A stretch of 64,000 nucleotides of DNA from NCBI GenBank assembly GCA_040112665.1, contig CP157796.1:1242813-1306812 (forward strand), in the 5' to 3' direction. Source of the DNA: Oceanicaulis sp. GTDB taxonomy: Bacteria; Pseudomonadota; Alphaproteobacteria; Caulobacterales; Maricaulaceae. The notes under the pieces are model-generated. The model ran no database searches. It saw only the letters and a list, made by a program, of their open reading frames with translations, and had not been told where the DNA came from. Each line of letters starts with the position of its first letter. Position 1 is the first letter of the stretch. Shown here piece by piece: positions 1 to 9,548 of the stretch. Position numbers and translations under genes: made by a program.

Positions 1-2
1 TA

Positions 3-299
3 AGCCTAGAGGCGAAGAGTCTCCGCCTGCCAGCCGGCGGGTCCACCTTCCTGCAGTCACTGTTGAGGGTCGCCGGCCCGATCTATCAAGAATGGACCGC
101 GCGCAGCCCCCATCCGCCGCGCGACATCGGAGATCCCGACGCCGATCCGAGCGCCCCGCGCTTGCGCCACTCACTCTATGCGGTCCTGGATGACGCCAGC
201 GCAGAGCTTACCGCTCACTGGGCCGAGCCCGTCAGATGGCGCGGAATCGTGAAGGCTGGTGGCTTTGGAAAGGCCGCTCGCGTCCTACGCCAAAAATAA
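3..299 (+). CDS. C-terminal part of an unrecognised protein (cut by window edge)
   Basis: The reading frame is open from the left edge to the TAA at 297-299, so this is the 3' end of a gene that starts outside the window. About 98 residues are visible. They are rich in Pro, Arg and Ala, end in a basic stretch (GKAARVLRQK), and show no motif I recognise. A TTG at 63 could serve as a start, but no ribosome-binding site stands in front of it and the frame stays open upstream, so a truncated gene is more likely. It lies on the same strand as the small island genes that follow and probably belongs to the same mobile region. The function is unknown. Confidence 0.45.
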   Translation, partial: SLEAKSLRLPAGGSTFLQSLLRVAGPIYQEWTARSPHPPRDIGDPDADPSAPRLRHSLYAVLDDASAELTAHWAEPVRWRGIVKAGGFGKAARVLRQK

Positions 300-366
300 C
301 GCTGCTATGGCCCAGCGCAGACGCTGGGCAGGCTGTCCACGGTCATCAAGCGTGGAGCCGACAGCT

Positions 367-558
367 ATGAGCGCAGCCCCTTCCGAACGTCGCGCCTACA
401 CCGTCCGCCAATTCAGCGAGGCGTTCAGCCTCTCCCGGGCCACCGTCTACAATCTCATTCGCCGCGGCGAGATCGAGGCTCGCAAAGTGGGCGGCCGAAC
501 CCTCATCCCGGTCGAGAGCGCTGACGCCTGGTTCGCCGCGCTGCCTGAGGTGGGGTGA
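367..558 (+). CDS. Excisionase-like helix-turn-helix protein
   Basis: A 63-residue protein that is nearly all one DNA-binding domain. The sequence from YTVRQFSEAF through SRATVYNLIRRGEIEARKVGGRT is the pattern of the HTH_17/excisionase family (MerR-like winged HTH), in which a recognition helix is followed by a short wing that ends in an arginine-rich turn. Such proteins act as recombination directionality factors or small transcription regulators in phages and integrative elements. I chose the ATG at 367 because it puts the HTH about 10 residues from the N-terminus; the frame is open further upstream but carries no conserved sequence there. The next gene begins 2 bases after the stop, so the two are probably co-transcribed. 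No integrase is visible in the window. Confidence 0.7.
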   Translation: MSAAPSERRAYTVRQFSEAFSLSRATVYNLIRRGEIEARKVGGRTLIPVESADAWFAALPEVG

Positions 559-560
559 TC

Positions 561-890
561 ATGGCCTCGCTGAAGGAAATCCATCTGTTCAGGGTCTCAG
601 AGCCAAACGGCTCGACCTTCCAGGCCGCGCTCTCGCGTAACCCGGCGCGCCTTCTTCGCGCGCTTCTGGAGCACTCTGAAGGACTGCAGGAAGAGACCGC
701 GGCGCGCCTTTGCGACGACCTTCCCAGCACGCTTCTGAACGTCCAGCGCGCCGGCGTGCGCGTCGAATGGGGCCGCGAAGACGGCCTTGCGCTCATCACC
801 CTTTCCGACGTCCAGACGGTCGAGCCCATGCGCCCGGCGCCGAGCTCACTCCCAGTGCGTTCGGCCGAGCCGGATTCAGCCGTCTCCTGA
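561..890 (+). CDS. Hypothetical island protein, possible winged-helix
   Basis: A 109-residue protein starting two bases after the HTH gene; a GTG at 555 is an alternative start. The middle (about residues 25-75: LLRALLEHSEGLQEETAARL, then a segment ending in RVEW) reads like two helices followed by a beta wing, as in winged-helix proteins that handle orthogonal ends of a DNA process, but no family can be named. The last 25 residues are low in structure (Pro/Ser/Ala). Its tight coupling to the excisionase-like gene suggests a role in control or maintenance of the element. This is inference from position only. Confidence 0.5.
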   Translation: MASLKEIHLFRVSEPNGSTFQAALSRNPARLLRALLEHSEGLQEETAARLCDDLPSTLLNVQRAGVRVEWGREDGLALITLSDVQTVEPMRPAPSSLPVRSAEPDSAVS

Positions 891-898
891 AGCAGAAA

Positions 899-920
899 CG
901 CCCCCGTGTCAGCGGGGGCG
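899..920 (+). terminator. GC-rich hairpin after the small HTH operon
   Basis: A perfect 8-bp stem (899-906 CGCCCCCG with 913-920 CGGGGGCG) around the loop TGTCAG lies 9 bases after the stop of the preceding gene. The position suits a terminator, but no T run follows, so it may instead be an RNA-stabilising 3' end. Confidence 0.4.
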
Positions 921-1358
921 CTTCGGAAGCGGGTTGGTTTCGACGGGCAAGTCCCCAATCCGCGACCAAGGACACTGTTGCACTACCGCAACACCGGTCC
1001 CCATGCAAGTCAAAACTGCCCGGACGGTTCGCGGCGCTCCCGCTCCCAAAAGCGCCGACTGACGCGGGAGCACTTTGCCGGCGGTTTAGAGGACAGCCGC
1101 CGGACTTCCGATCCCCCGACTGGCGTGGGTGCGCCTGAGGGAAAACCAGGACGACGACCCCCTAGTGACGTGGCGACGGCGAAACAGTCGCGGGGAGGCG
1201 AGGTGGCGCTCGAGAAAACGCATCCTGGCTATACGCGTCGTGAACACCCCGCCTGTGATCCTTCCGTGCGCCGAGAGCGGGAGGGGAGGCGAAGCGGAAA
1301 GGAAACCTGCGCCTTGTCCTCGCGCGCGCGTGTGAGAGGCTAAGGGAAGGCGGGACAC
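921..1358. other. Non-coding stretch with several hairpins
   Basis: About 440 bases without a credible gene; the open frames here have random, Arg/Ser/Pro-rich translations. Stems seen by eye are 1036-1043 with 1064-1071 (GCTCCCGC/GCGGGAGC, 8 bp), 1032-1038 with 1051-1057 (CGGCGCT/AGCGCCG, 7 bp, overlapping the first stem so the two compete or form a pseudoknot), 1078-1084 with 1097-1103 (CCGGCGG/CCGCCGG, 7 bp) and 1173-1177 with 1187-1191 (GCGAC/GTCGC). The stretch does not carry the landmarks of RNase P, SRP RNA or tmRNA. It could hold a phage-type structured RNA or a leader of the next gene. Confidence 0.4.
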
Positions 1359-1676
1359 ATGTGCACGGAGACCGGCATGGGCGACGAGGACAGGGTCAGA
1401 ATAGCCGCGCTCGTTATGGGAGGCGTTCTCGGCTTTGCAGTGGGGGCAGGATGGATGGAAACGCGGATGGCGGCCCTCTTTAAGTCCGACTTCGAACGGC
1501 TGGACGAGATGCTTTCGACCGACATTTGCGATGAGCTGGCGGACCGACGACTTGCAAGCGAGATTTTCGCGCGGGGTGGCTCACTGGACGGCTCGCCTGA
1601 AGAAATCGAAGCGCACCGCCGCGAGCTAGCGCGCTTCTGCATGGACCTGTTCTCCCCTTCTATCTCTGGTAATTAA
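1359..1676 (+). CDS. Small membrane-anchored island protein
   Basis: A 105-residue protein of unknown function. Residues about 12-32 (VRIAALVMGGVLGFAVGAGW) form one N-terminal membrane segment; the remainder is a charged, helical domain with many Glu and Arg (DFERLDEMLS, EEIEAHRREL). The ATG at 1359 has an AAGG eight bases upstream; an ATG at 1377 is a second option. It stops three bases before the start of the large downstream gene, so they are likely one operon. Small one-pass proteins next to phage structural genes are often holin- or spanin-like, but no lysis motif is visible and that is only a guess. Confidence 0.55.
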   Translation: MCTETGMGDEDRVRIAALVMGGVLGFAVGAGWMETRMAALFKSDFERLDEMLSTDICDELADRRLASEIFARGGSLDGSPEEIEAHRRELARFCMDLFSPSISGN

Positions 1677-1679
1677 CCG

Positions 1680-3452
1680 ATGACCCAGCGCCTTCCCGGC
1701 CTTCCGGGCCTTCCGGGCCTTCCCGATGTCACCCCGTCGCGCGGCACGCCGACGGTGCAGCAGGCCAATCCCAGCGCGGGCGACGCGATGGGGTCGGCGT
1801 TTTCGGCGCTCGCCCAGGCGTCGCGGGACATGCGGCGCGAGCTGCAGCCGATGCTCGACGACCGCGCGCGCCGCAAGGCCCGCGAGGATTATCAGGCGGC
1901 GTCCGACGAAGCGGAAGAGGACGCGCCGATCAGCCCGGCCATGCGGCGCGTCATTTCCCGGCAGGATGCGGTCTATAACCAGACCCTGCAGCAGCTGACG
2001 CAGGCGCGGGCCATGAACCAGGCCGAGCGCTCGCTGGCCGATCTGCGCCGGGAGCACGCCTACCAGCCCGACCAGTTCCGGGCGGCGGCGCGGCAGTGGC
2101 GCGACCGCTATCTGCGCGGGGTGGACAGCGCGTTTAAGCCCGAGCTCGAGCTGGCGATGAACGCTCAGATCGACGATCTGGAGCTGGCTGTGATCGACGA
2201 GCGGCGGGCGAACGACACGAGTGAAGCGCGCCAGGCGCTTGAGCTTCGGCTGGAAAACGTTGACGCCCGAATCACGTCGGGCTTTGCAGAGCAGGGGCCG
2301 GATTTCGCTACGACGGCGGCGTTCCGCGAGGCGCAGGCCGAAGCGCAGGACGTCATCTCGATCCTGGTTGAAAGCCCGCAGTACGAATGGAGCGCCGAGC
2401 AGGGCGCGGCTGCGCTCGACGGTCTGGCGAGTTCGGGGCGGGAATCGCTGGTCTATCACGAGGTCGACGCGGTTCTGCGCACCGAGGGCGAGGCCGCCGC
2501 CCTGGCGTTCGTCGAGGACTTTCTGGCCGGTCAGGAACTGAGCCCGAACGACCGGATCGCGCAGCGCTCGCGGCTTATCAACCGCGTGGCGAACACGCAG
2601 CGCCGGCTCGATCTGATCGCGGCCGAGCGAAACCGGGAGGACGCGCGGGCGCGAGCCGTCGCCGAGAGCGAGGCGCGGGGGCTGTTGAACGCGGTGACGC
2701 GCGCCCGCGCCGAAGGGCAGCCGGTCGACCCGCTGCAGGTCGACGCGCTCCAGCGCTACGCGGACGCGGGGCTGATTTCGGCATCCGAGTTTCGCACGAC
2801 CGTGAACGCGCTGAACGCCAGCGCCAGCGATAACGAGGTGGATCAAGGTCTCCTAGCGAGCCTCTACGACGAGGCGCGTGATTTGGCGGTTCCAGTGGAG
2901 GATCTTGAGCGCATGACGTTGGCCGCCGTCGGCGCTGGGAGCATCACTGCAGCGAACCGCGAGGCGATCCTGTCCCAAGCACTGGAATTGCGCGAGGACG
3001 GAATGGAGCGCGGCGTCGATGCGATCAAGGCCACGTTTGAGCGGGGATGGATGGACGGCGCAACCGATCGCCAGGCGCTGGCCACGGCCGAGGACGCCGC
3101 CATGAACGACCTGATCGACTGGCGCCGACGGAACCCCGACGCGCCCAGCTACGAAGTCCGCCAGGCTGCAATCCGGTTCGCCGCCCTCAGAGGTCGGGAA
3201 ATCCCGCCACCTTCCGCGCCCTTGATCGAGGCGGCCGGCGCGCCGCCGGGCGCGCATGAAGGCGGCCAAGCCTTCGCAGCGTGGCGAGAGCGCGCGGAGA
3301 TCGCAATTGAGGAGCTCGCACTTGAGCCCGGCGCTCCGCTGGACCAGCAGCGCCAGGCGGTCCGCTTACAGAACGAGCTCGACGCCTACGAGGCTTGGCA
3401 CGCTCGACAGCGCGCGGCGCTGGAGGCGTTGCAGACGACGCCCGCGAACTAG
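1680..3452 (+). CDS. Large alpha-helical phage protein, internal/ejection-protein-like
   Basis: A 590-residue protein that is nearly all charged helix (Ala, Glu, Arg, Gln, Asp), with no signal peptide and no membrane segment. It opens with LPGLPGLPGLP followed by a Pro/Thr/Gln-rich linker, then long runs typical of coiled coil (from about residue 30 to 330) and further helical blocks to the C-terminus. Length, composition and the flexible N-terminus are like those of podovirus-type internal virion (ejection) proteins, which travel into the host cell ahead of the DNA. That is a resemblance in character, not a motif match. The neighbouring S24 repressor converges on it 6 bases after its stop, as at the end of a prophage structural operon. 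It could equally be a tail-fibre accessory or an element-specific protein of unknown role. Confidence 0.5.
   Translation: MTQRLPGLPGLPGLPDVTPSRGTPTVQQANPSAGDAMGSAFSALAQASRDMRRELQPMLDDRARRKAREDYQAASDEAEEDAPISPAMRRVISRQDAVYNQTLQQLTQARAMNQAERSLADLRREHAYQPDQFRAAARQWRDRYLRGVDSAFKPELELAMNAQIDDLELAVIDERRANDTSEARQALELRLENVDARITSGFAEQGPDFATTAAFREAQAEAQDVISILVESPQYEWSAEQGAAALDGLASSGRESLVYHEVDAVLRTEGEAAALAFVEDFLAGQELSPNDRIAQRSRLINRVANTQRRLDLIAAERNREDARARAVAESEARGLLNAVTRARAEGQPVDPLQVDALQRYADAGLISASEFRTTVNALNASASDNEVDQGLLASLYDEARDLAVPVEDLERMTLAAVGAGSITAANREAILSQALELREDGMERGVDAIKATFERGWMDGATDRQALATAEDAAMNDLIDWRRRNPDAPSYEVRQAAIRFAALRGREIPPPSAPLIEAAGAPPGAHEGGQAFAAWRERAEIAIEELALEPGAPLDQQRQAVRLQNELDAYEAWHARQRAALEALQTTPAN
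1691..1726 (+). repeat. Four tandem 9-base units coding LPGLPGLPGLP
   Basis: Four near-identical copies of CCTTCCGGG lie head to tail at the 5' end of the 590-aa gene and encode a repeated Gly-Leu-Pro. Short in-frame repeats of this kind can change copy number by slippage. Confidence 0.8.
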
Positions 3453-3458
3453 CCTCGG

Positions 3459-4061
3459 CTAGATGGGCGCAGACTTGATCCATTCGATCGGCGCCGCCCA
3501 TTCTATGTCCTGGTCGGCGAGCGGCGAGGCGTTGGGGCTGGTCAGCGTGAACCGGCTGGGCGCCGATCCGGGCGTGATGGTCTTTATGAACCGGCGTCCA
3601 TCGGTGAGCGCGACCACGGCGCGGCGGAACAGCAGATCCTCCGGGGGCAGGTGGCGCCAGTAGATCAGCGTGTCGCCGGGATTGAGTTCGGGCCGGCAGG
3701 AATCGCCGCGCACGACGACCGCGACCGCGTTGTCCGGGCATCCCGGCGGCGCTTCGACCTCATCAAGACCCGCGCCCTTCGCGTGATCGTCCATTGCGCA
3801 CAGCTCTCCACCGGCTCTAACGGAAGCGGACAGAGGAAGCACACGAACGGCTCCGCGCTGCTCGCCAGTTAAGAGCCAGGCGGCGGAAACCTTGAAGGCT
3901 CTGGCGTAGCGCTCGGCGGCGTCCTTGCGCAGTCCGCGCGTGCCGTTCTCGTGTGCGAAATAGGTGAACCGCTTCCACCCGAAGCGCTCTGCGGCGGCTG
4001 CGGCGGTGTCGTATCCGGCGTCACGCCGGGCGCGCTTAAGTCTTTCGTTCGCCTCTTCCAC
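3459..4061 (-). CDS. XRE-family repressor with S24 (LexA/CI-like) autoprotease domain
   Basis: A phage-type repressor of about 200 residues. The N-terminal third is a helix-turn-helix (ERLKRARRDAGY ... AAAERFGWKRFTYFAHENG); the C-terminal part is a peptidase S24 domain. The self-cleavage residues are visible: an Ala-Gly in SVRAGGE, the nucleophile serine in RGDSCRPELNPGD, and the general-base lysine in RRFIKTI. Such proteins hold a prophage silent until RecA-stimulated self-cleavage. I chose the GTG at 4059-4061 because GGGAG lies 8 bases upstream and the HTH then begins near the N-terminus; a TTG at 4124 would add 21 residues. It converges with the 590-aa phage-like gene and sits near the tRNA end of the island. 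Confidence 0.85.
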   Translation of the reverse strand: MEEANERLKRARRDAGYDTAAAAAERFGWKRFTYFAHENGTRGLRKDAAERYARAFKVSAAWLLTGEQRGAVRVLPLSASVRAGGELCAMDDHAKGAGLDEVEAPPGCPDNAVAVVVRGDSCRPELNPGDTLIYWRHLPPEDLLFRRAVVALTDGRRFIKTITPGSAPSRFTLTSPNASPLADQDIEWAAPIEWIKSAPI

Positions 4062-4250
4062 GCGGATTGCTCCCAGCGCCTCAAACACATCGACACCTTC
4101 GCCGCCGTTTGCTGCAGTCGGCAATACGGCAAGGCGTCAAATTGGGGTGGGGGTCTCAAAAAGTCGGGGGTGGGAAAGATATCCTGCACCAACCGGCGCC
4201 GAATTTTCCCCCCGCCCCCTTCTCTGAAGCGTTGACCCCCCCCTGGGGGC

Positions 4251-4532
4251 CTATTCGCCGGCCGCGCTCGCGATCCGCTCCACGTCAGCGCGCATCGCCT
4301 CGACGGCTTCGATCTGTTCCGGGTCCAGGTGATCGCGCTCGAATTTCAGGAACAGAAGCAGCTTGGCCCGAAGATCGGCCAGCGTGCGCGCTTCACTGAG
4401 ATAGCCCGCACGGATCGCGGCGAGCTCCATCGCCGCCAGCCGGTCCGAATATGCGCCGACCGCCGGAGCTGTCCCGGCTCCAACGCTGCGGCTCGATCCG
4501 GCCGTGCCGGTGGCGGTGTGTCCATTCTGCAT
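4251..4532 (-). CDS. Hypothetical small island protein
   Basis: A 93-residue protein of unknown function. The first 25 residues are low complexity (Gly, Thr, Ser, Ala); from about residue 30 it is a charged helix (LAAMELAAIR ... LRAKLLLFLKFERDHLDPEQIEAVEAMRADVERI). There is no signal peptide or known motif. Its ATG follows GGAGTAGAGACG, a plausible ribosome-binding site. It is the last gene before the tRNA on this side and reads toward the S24 repressor gene, with which it may share transcription; 189 bases separate its stop from the repressor's likely start. Composition and position fit a prophage accessory gene. Confidence 0.5.
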   Translation of the reverse strand: MQNGHTATGTAGSSRSVGAGTAPAVGAYSDRLAAMELAAIRAGYLSEARTLADLRAKLLLFLKFERDHLDPEQIEAVEAMRADVERIASAAGE

Positions 4533-4639
4533 CGTCTCTACTCCAATCGCTTCGCCCCCTAAGCCGCGGAGGCATAGGGGGTCGGGTTGTGGGTAGAGAC
4601 TTCAGAATTCACACAAGCGCCTGAAATCGTTTAGAGCTG

Positions 4640-4729
<90 letters not shown>

Positions 4730-4960
4730 GATCGGGAGCGCGCTGTTTGGCCCATCGCGCGGGTGAAATCAAGGCCGTCCGGCGCCGCGCGCGCATTGAC
4801 TCTGCAAAGGCTCTGAGCCTATAGACCGCGCTCCGCCCGCGCCGGGCCTGTCTCGGCGGGGCGTTTTGCTGTTCACAACGCCGGATCGGATAGAACCGGC
4901 GAAGAAAAAGGGCTCCGGCGGCTGACGCCGTACGGAAGGCCGGAAAAGAAGGATGAAGCC

Positions 4961-5623
4961 ATGTACGCGGTGATCAAAACCGGCGGCAAACAGTATCGCG
5001 TCGCGCCCGGCGACGTGCTGCGCGTCGAGAAGCTCGAAGCCGAAGCCGGCGACGTCGTCAGCTTCGACGAGGTCCTGATGCTCGGCGGCGACGGCGACGC
5101 GACGGTGGGCTCGCCCCTCGTCGACGGCGCTGCGGTGACGTGTGAAGTGCTGGACGTGCGCAAGGACAAGAAGGTCCTCGTCTTCAAGAAGCGCCGCCGC
5201 CAGAACTATCGCCGCAAGAAGGGCCACCGCCAGTGGATCTCCGTGCTGTCGGTCTCTGAAATCCTGAAGCCGGGCGAGAAGTCCAAGCTCTCGGGCAAGG
5301 CGAAGGCGGCCAAGACCGCCGACGCGCCGAAGGCCGACGAGAAGAAGGCCGCCCCGAAGAAAGAGGCGCCCAAAGCCGAGGCCAAGAAAGAGGCGCCGAA
5401 AAAGGCCGCCGCCAAGGCCAAGAGCGACGACCTCACCCAGCTGACCGGCGTGGGCCCCGCCTTCGCCACCAAGCTGAACGACGCCGGCGTGACGAGCTTT
5501 GATCAGATCGCCAAGTGGGACGACGTCGAGATCGAGCGCCTGGACGGCGAGATCTCCGGTCTGAAGACCAAAGCCGAAAAGGGCGACTGGGTCGCCGAAG
5601 CCAAGAAGCTCGCCGGCGAGTAA
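4961..5623 (+). CDS. rplU: 50S ribosomal protein L21 with C-terminal extension
   Basis: The first about 103 residues are ordinary bL21: MYAVIKTGGKQYRVAPGD at the N-terminus and the basic 23S-binding tail FKKRRRQNYRRKKGHRQ. The protein then runs to 220 residues, about twice the usual size. A Lys/Ala/Glu-rich linker (about 105-150) leads to a compact domain (LTQLTGVGPAFATKLNDAGV ... QIAKW) that resembles the helix-hairpin-helix fold in the C-terminal extension of L21 in several alphaproteobacteria. The ATG at 4961 follows AAGGATGAAGCC. It starts the rplU-rpmA operon; its stop is 30 bases before rpmA. Confidence 0.95.
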   Translation: MYAVIKTGGKQYRVAPGDVLRVEKLEAEAGDVVSFDEVLMLGGDGDATVGSPLVDGAAVTCEVLDVRKDKKVLVFKKRRRQNYRRKKGHRQWISVLSVSEILKPGEKSKLSGKAKAAKTADAPKADEKKAAPKKEAPKAEAKKEAPKKAAAKAKSDDLTQLTGVGPAFATKLNDAGVTSFDQIAKWDDVEIERLDGEISGLKTKAEKGDWVAEAKKLAGE

Positions 5624-5653
5624 GCCGCGCGACCGAACTGATAGGAGGCCACC

Positions 5654-5923
5654 ATGGCTCACAAAAAAGCAGGCGGTTCGTCGCGCAACGGCCGCGACAG
5701 TGAAGGCCGGCGTCTCGGCCTGAAGAAGGCCGGCGGCCAGCACGTCATTCCGGGCAACATCATCGTGCGCCAGCGCGGCACGAAGTATTATCCGGGCGAC
5801 AATGTCGGCATGGGCAAGGACCACACCCTGTTCGCCCTGACCGAGGGCCGCGTCGTGTTCCGCAAGAAGAAAGACGACAAGACCTTCGTCAACGTCGCCC
5901 CGCTCGCCGAGGCGGCCGAATAG
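5654..5923 (+). CDS. rpmA: 50S ribosomal protein L27
   Basis: An 89-residue protein with the diagnostic N-terminus [20 protein letters not shown] and the conserved [29 protein letters not shown] block. L27 lies near the peptidyl-transferase centre of the 50S subunit. The N-terminus starts directly with the mature AHKK sequence, so no Firmicutes-type cleavable leader is present. A GGAGG ribosome-binding site precedes the ATG. It is the second gene of the rplU operon and is followed by a strong terminator. Confidence 0.97.
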   Translation: MAHKKAGGSSRNGRDSEGRRLGLKKAGGQHVIPGNIIVRQRGTKYYPGDNVGMGKDHTLFALTEGRVVFRKKKDDKTFVNVAPLAEAAE

Positions 5924-5988
5924 GGCGATCGAGACATCAGCGATCGCCTCACCCGACAGGGGGCGATCCGGTCCGGTAAGGACAGTCG

Positions 5989-6020
5989 AAGGGGAGACGG
6001 ATCGCCGTCTCCCCTTTCTT
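5989..6020 (+). terminator. Rho-independent terminator after rpmA
   Basis: A perfect 12-bp stem (5989-6000 AAGGGGAGACGG with 6005-6016 CCGTCTCCCCTT) around the loop ATCG is followed by TCTTC. It closes the ribosomal protein operon and separates it from the acetyltransferase gene 37 bases downstream. Confidence 0.85.
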
Positions 6021-6056
6021 CGTCTCCCCTTCATCCAGCCTGGACAGGAGGCTGTC

Positions 6057-7813
<1,757 letters not shown>

Positions 7814-7817
<4 letters not shown>

Positions 7818-8419
7818 GTTTTCCCGGCAAACCCGCCTTCAAGTCCGAAACGCTCGCGCCGGGCATGCGCGTGGGGCTCTATGGCGGGTCGTTCGATCCG
7901 CCCCATGCCGGCCATGTGCATGTCGCGCGAACGGCGATGAAGCGGCTGGGCCTTCACCGGGTGTGGTGGCTCGCAAGCCCCGCCAACCCGTTCAAGGCCT
8001 GCCCGCCCGCGCCTCTGGACGAGCGCCTTAAATGGATCGAGGACGCCGTGCCCGAGCCGCGCATGGTCGCCTCGGGCTTCGAGGCGCGCCTGCCGTCCTC
8101 ACGCACCGTCGACGTGATCGCCGCGCTCCAGGCGCGGTTCCCGCGGGTGCGGTTTTACTGGGTGATGGGCGCGGACGGGCTATTGGAGCTTCATCGCTGG
8201 AAGGGCTGGGGCGAGATCGCCGCGCGGGTGCCGATCTGCGTGGTCTCGCGGCCCGGCGCGTCGGTGAGGGCGCGCCTGTCGCCGGCCGCGCGCCGGCTCG
8301 CGCCCTTCCGCGTGCCGCCCTCTCGGGCCGGCGCGCTCGGGGCCGGGCCGCCGGGGTGGACATATCTGACCGAGCGGTTACATGCTCACGCCTCGCGCGA
8401 CCTTCGCCGACCCGCCTGA
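7814..8419 (+). CDS. nadD: Nicotinate-nucleotide adenylyltransferase
   Basis: A 201-residue enzyme that adenylates nicotinate mononucleotide to deamido-NAD in NAD synthesis. The nucleotidyltransferase signature GLYGGSFDPPHAGHVHVA carries the HxGH motif, and WWLASPANPFK and GADGLLELHRWKGW are typical of the family. A conserved SSRTVD segment sits in the middle. The start is GTG at 7814, preceded by GGAGG. It belongs to the obgE-nadD-rsfS-rlmH block, with egtD inserted after it. The extreme C-terminus overlaps nothing conserved. Confidence 0.95.
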
Positions 8420-8462
8420 GCCCGCAGCCGCAGCGACCGATCCGAGCGATCCTGGACATCCG

Positions 8463-9458
8463 ATGACCGACACCGCCGAGCCGGGGGAGGGCGCGCTCGC
8501 CTTCTTCGAGGACATGCACCCGCACGCCGCCGATTTCCGCGCCGACGTGCTGGCCGGGCTGTCGCGGCCGCAGAAGCTGCTGCACGCGAAGTATTTCTAC
8601 GACAAGACGGGTTCGGAGATCTTCGACCGGATCACCGAAGCGCCGGAATACTACGTGATGCGCACCGAGCTCGCTCTCCTCGACCGGATCGGGCCCGAGC
8701 TGCGCGGCATCGCCGGGCCGGGCGCGGTGGTGCTCGAACCGGGGGCGGGTTCGAGCCTGAAGATCAGAAAACTGCTCGACGCGCTCGACCGCCCCGCCGC
8801 CTATGTCGGCATGGACATTTCCGGCGAGCATGTGCGCGAGGCCTGCGCCGACATCGCGCGGGACTATCCCGAGCTGCCCGTCGGCGCGGTGTGCCACGAC
8901 TTCACCCGCCCGCTCGATCCCGGCGCGCTGCCGATTCCCGACGGCCGCCGCGTGGTCTTCTTCCCCGGCTCGACCATCGGCAATTTCGAGCTGATCGACG
9001 CGCTGGCGCTTCTGAAGACGCTGCGCGGCTGGCTGCGCCCCGGCGACGGCATCCTGATCGGCGCGGATCTGAGGAAAAGCCGCGAGACGCTCGAAGCGGC
9101 GTATGACGACGCGGGCCGGGCGACGGCGGACTTCAACTACAATCTCGTGGACCGGATCAACGCCGAACTCGACGGCGATATCGACAAGTCCGCGCTGACC
9201 TACCGCGCGTTCTGGAACCCCTACCGGTCGCGCGTGGAGATGTATCTGCAGGCGACGAAGGACTTCGATTTCACCGTCGCCGGCAAGCGGTTCACCATCC
9301 GCGAGCACGAGACGATCCACACCGAGAACTCGCACAAATTCACCGTCAGCACGTTTCAGGACCTTGCGGTTGCGGCCGGGCTGAAGCCCGCCCATGTATG
9401 GGTTCACGAGGACGTGCCCTTCTCCATTCACTGGCTCGAATACGCCGTCGAAGCGTGA
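8463..9458 (+). CDS. egtD: L-histidine N(alpha)-methyltransferase (EgtD-type)
   Basis: A 331-residue SAM-dependent methyltransferase of the EgtD family, which trimethylates histidine to hercynine, the first step of ergothioneine synthesis. Visible marks are KYFYDKTGSEIFDRITEAPEYY, the SAM-binding VLEPGAGSSLKIRKLLDAL, FFPGSTIGNF, and HTENSHKF with the Glu and Ser that bind the substrate in the mycobacterial enzyme. The frame is open to 8382, but the ATG at 8463 gives the family N-terminus and avoids a long overlap with nadD. No egtB (the sulfoxide synthase) is in the window, so the pathway partner must be elsewhere or the product is hercynine only. Confidence 0.88.
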   Translation: MTDTAEPGEGALAFFEDMHPHAADFRADVLAGLSRPQKLLHAKYFYDKTGSEIFDRITEAPEYYVMRTELALLDRIGPELRGIAGPGAVVLEPGAGSSLKIRKLLDALDRPAAYVGMDISGEHVREACADIARDYPELPVGAVCHDFTRPLDPGALPIPDGRRVVFFPGSTIGNFELIDALALLKTLRGWLRPGDGILIGADLRKSRETLEAAYDDAGRATADFNYNLVDRINAELDGDIDKSALTYRAFWNPYRSRVEMYLQATKDFDFTVAGKRFTIREHETIHTENSHKFTVSTFQDLAVAAGLKPAHVWVHEDVPFSIHWLEYAVEA

Positions 9459-9548
9459 TAGGGTGCGACCCGGTTCAACAAGGGAGCTTGGACGCTGTCC
9501 ATAGAACTCAATCGCCGTGAGGCCGACGCCCCCCGCCACGCAGACGCC

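Noticed and set aside
906..1343. Open frames of 60-145 codons in the 891-1358 stretch, on both strands
   Set aside because: Their translations are Arg/Ser/Pro-rich and random-looking, and overlapping frames on both strands are equally open, as expected for GC-rich non-coding DNA.
921..1358. RNase P RNA, SRP RNA or two-piece tmRNA in the hairpin-rich stretch
   Set aside because: The diagnostic pieces are missing: no GAGGAAAGTCC-type RNase P core, no SRP tetraloop region, no tRNA-like T arm (TTCGAAT) and no alanine-resume tag frame.
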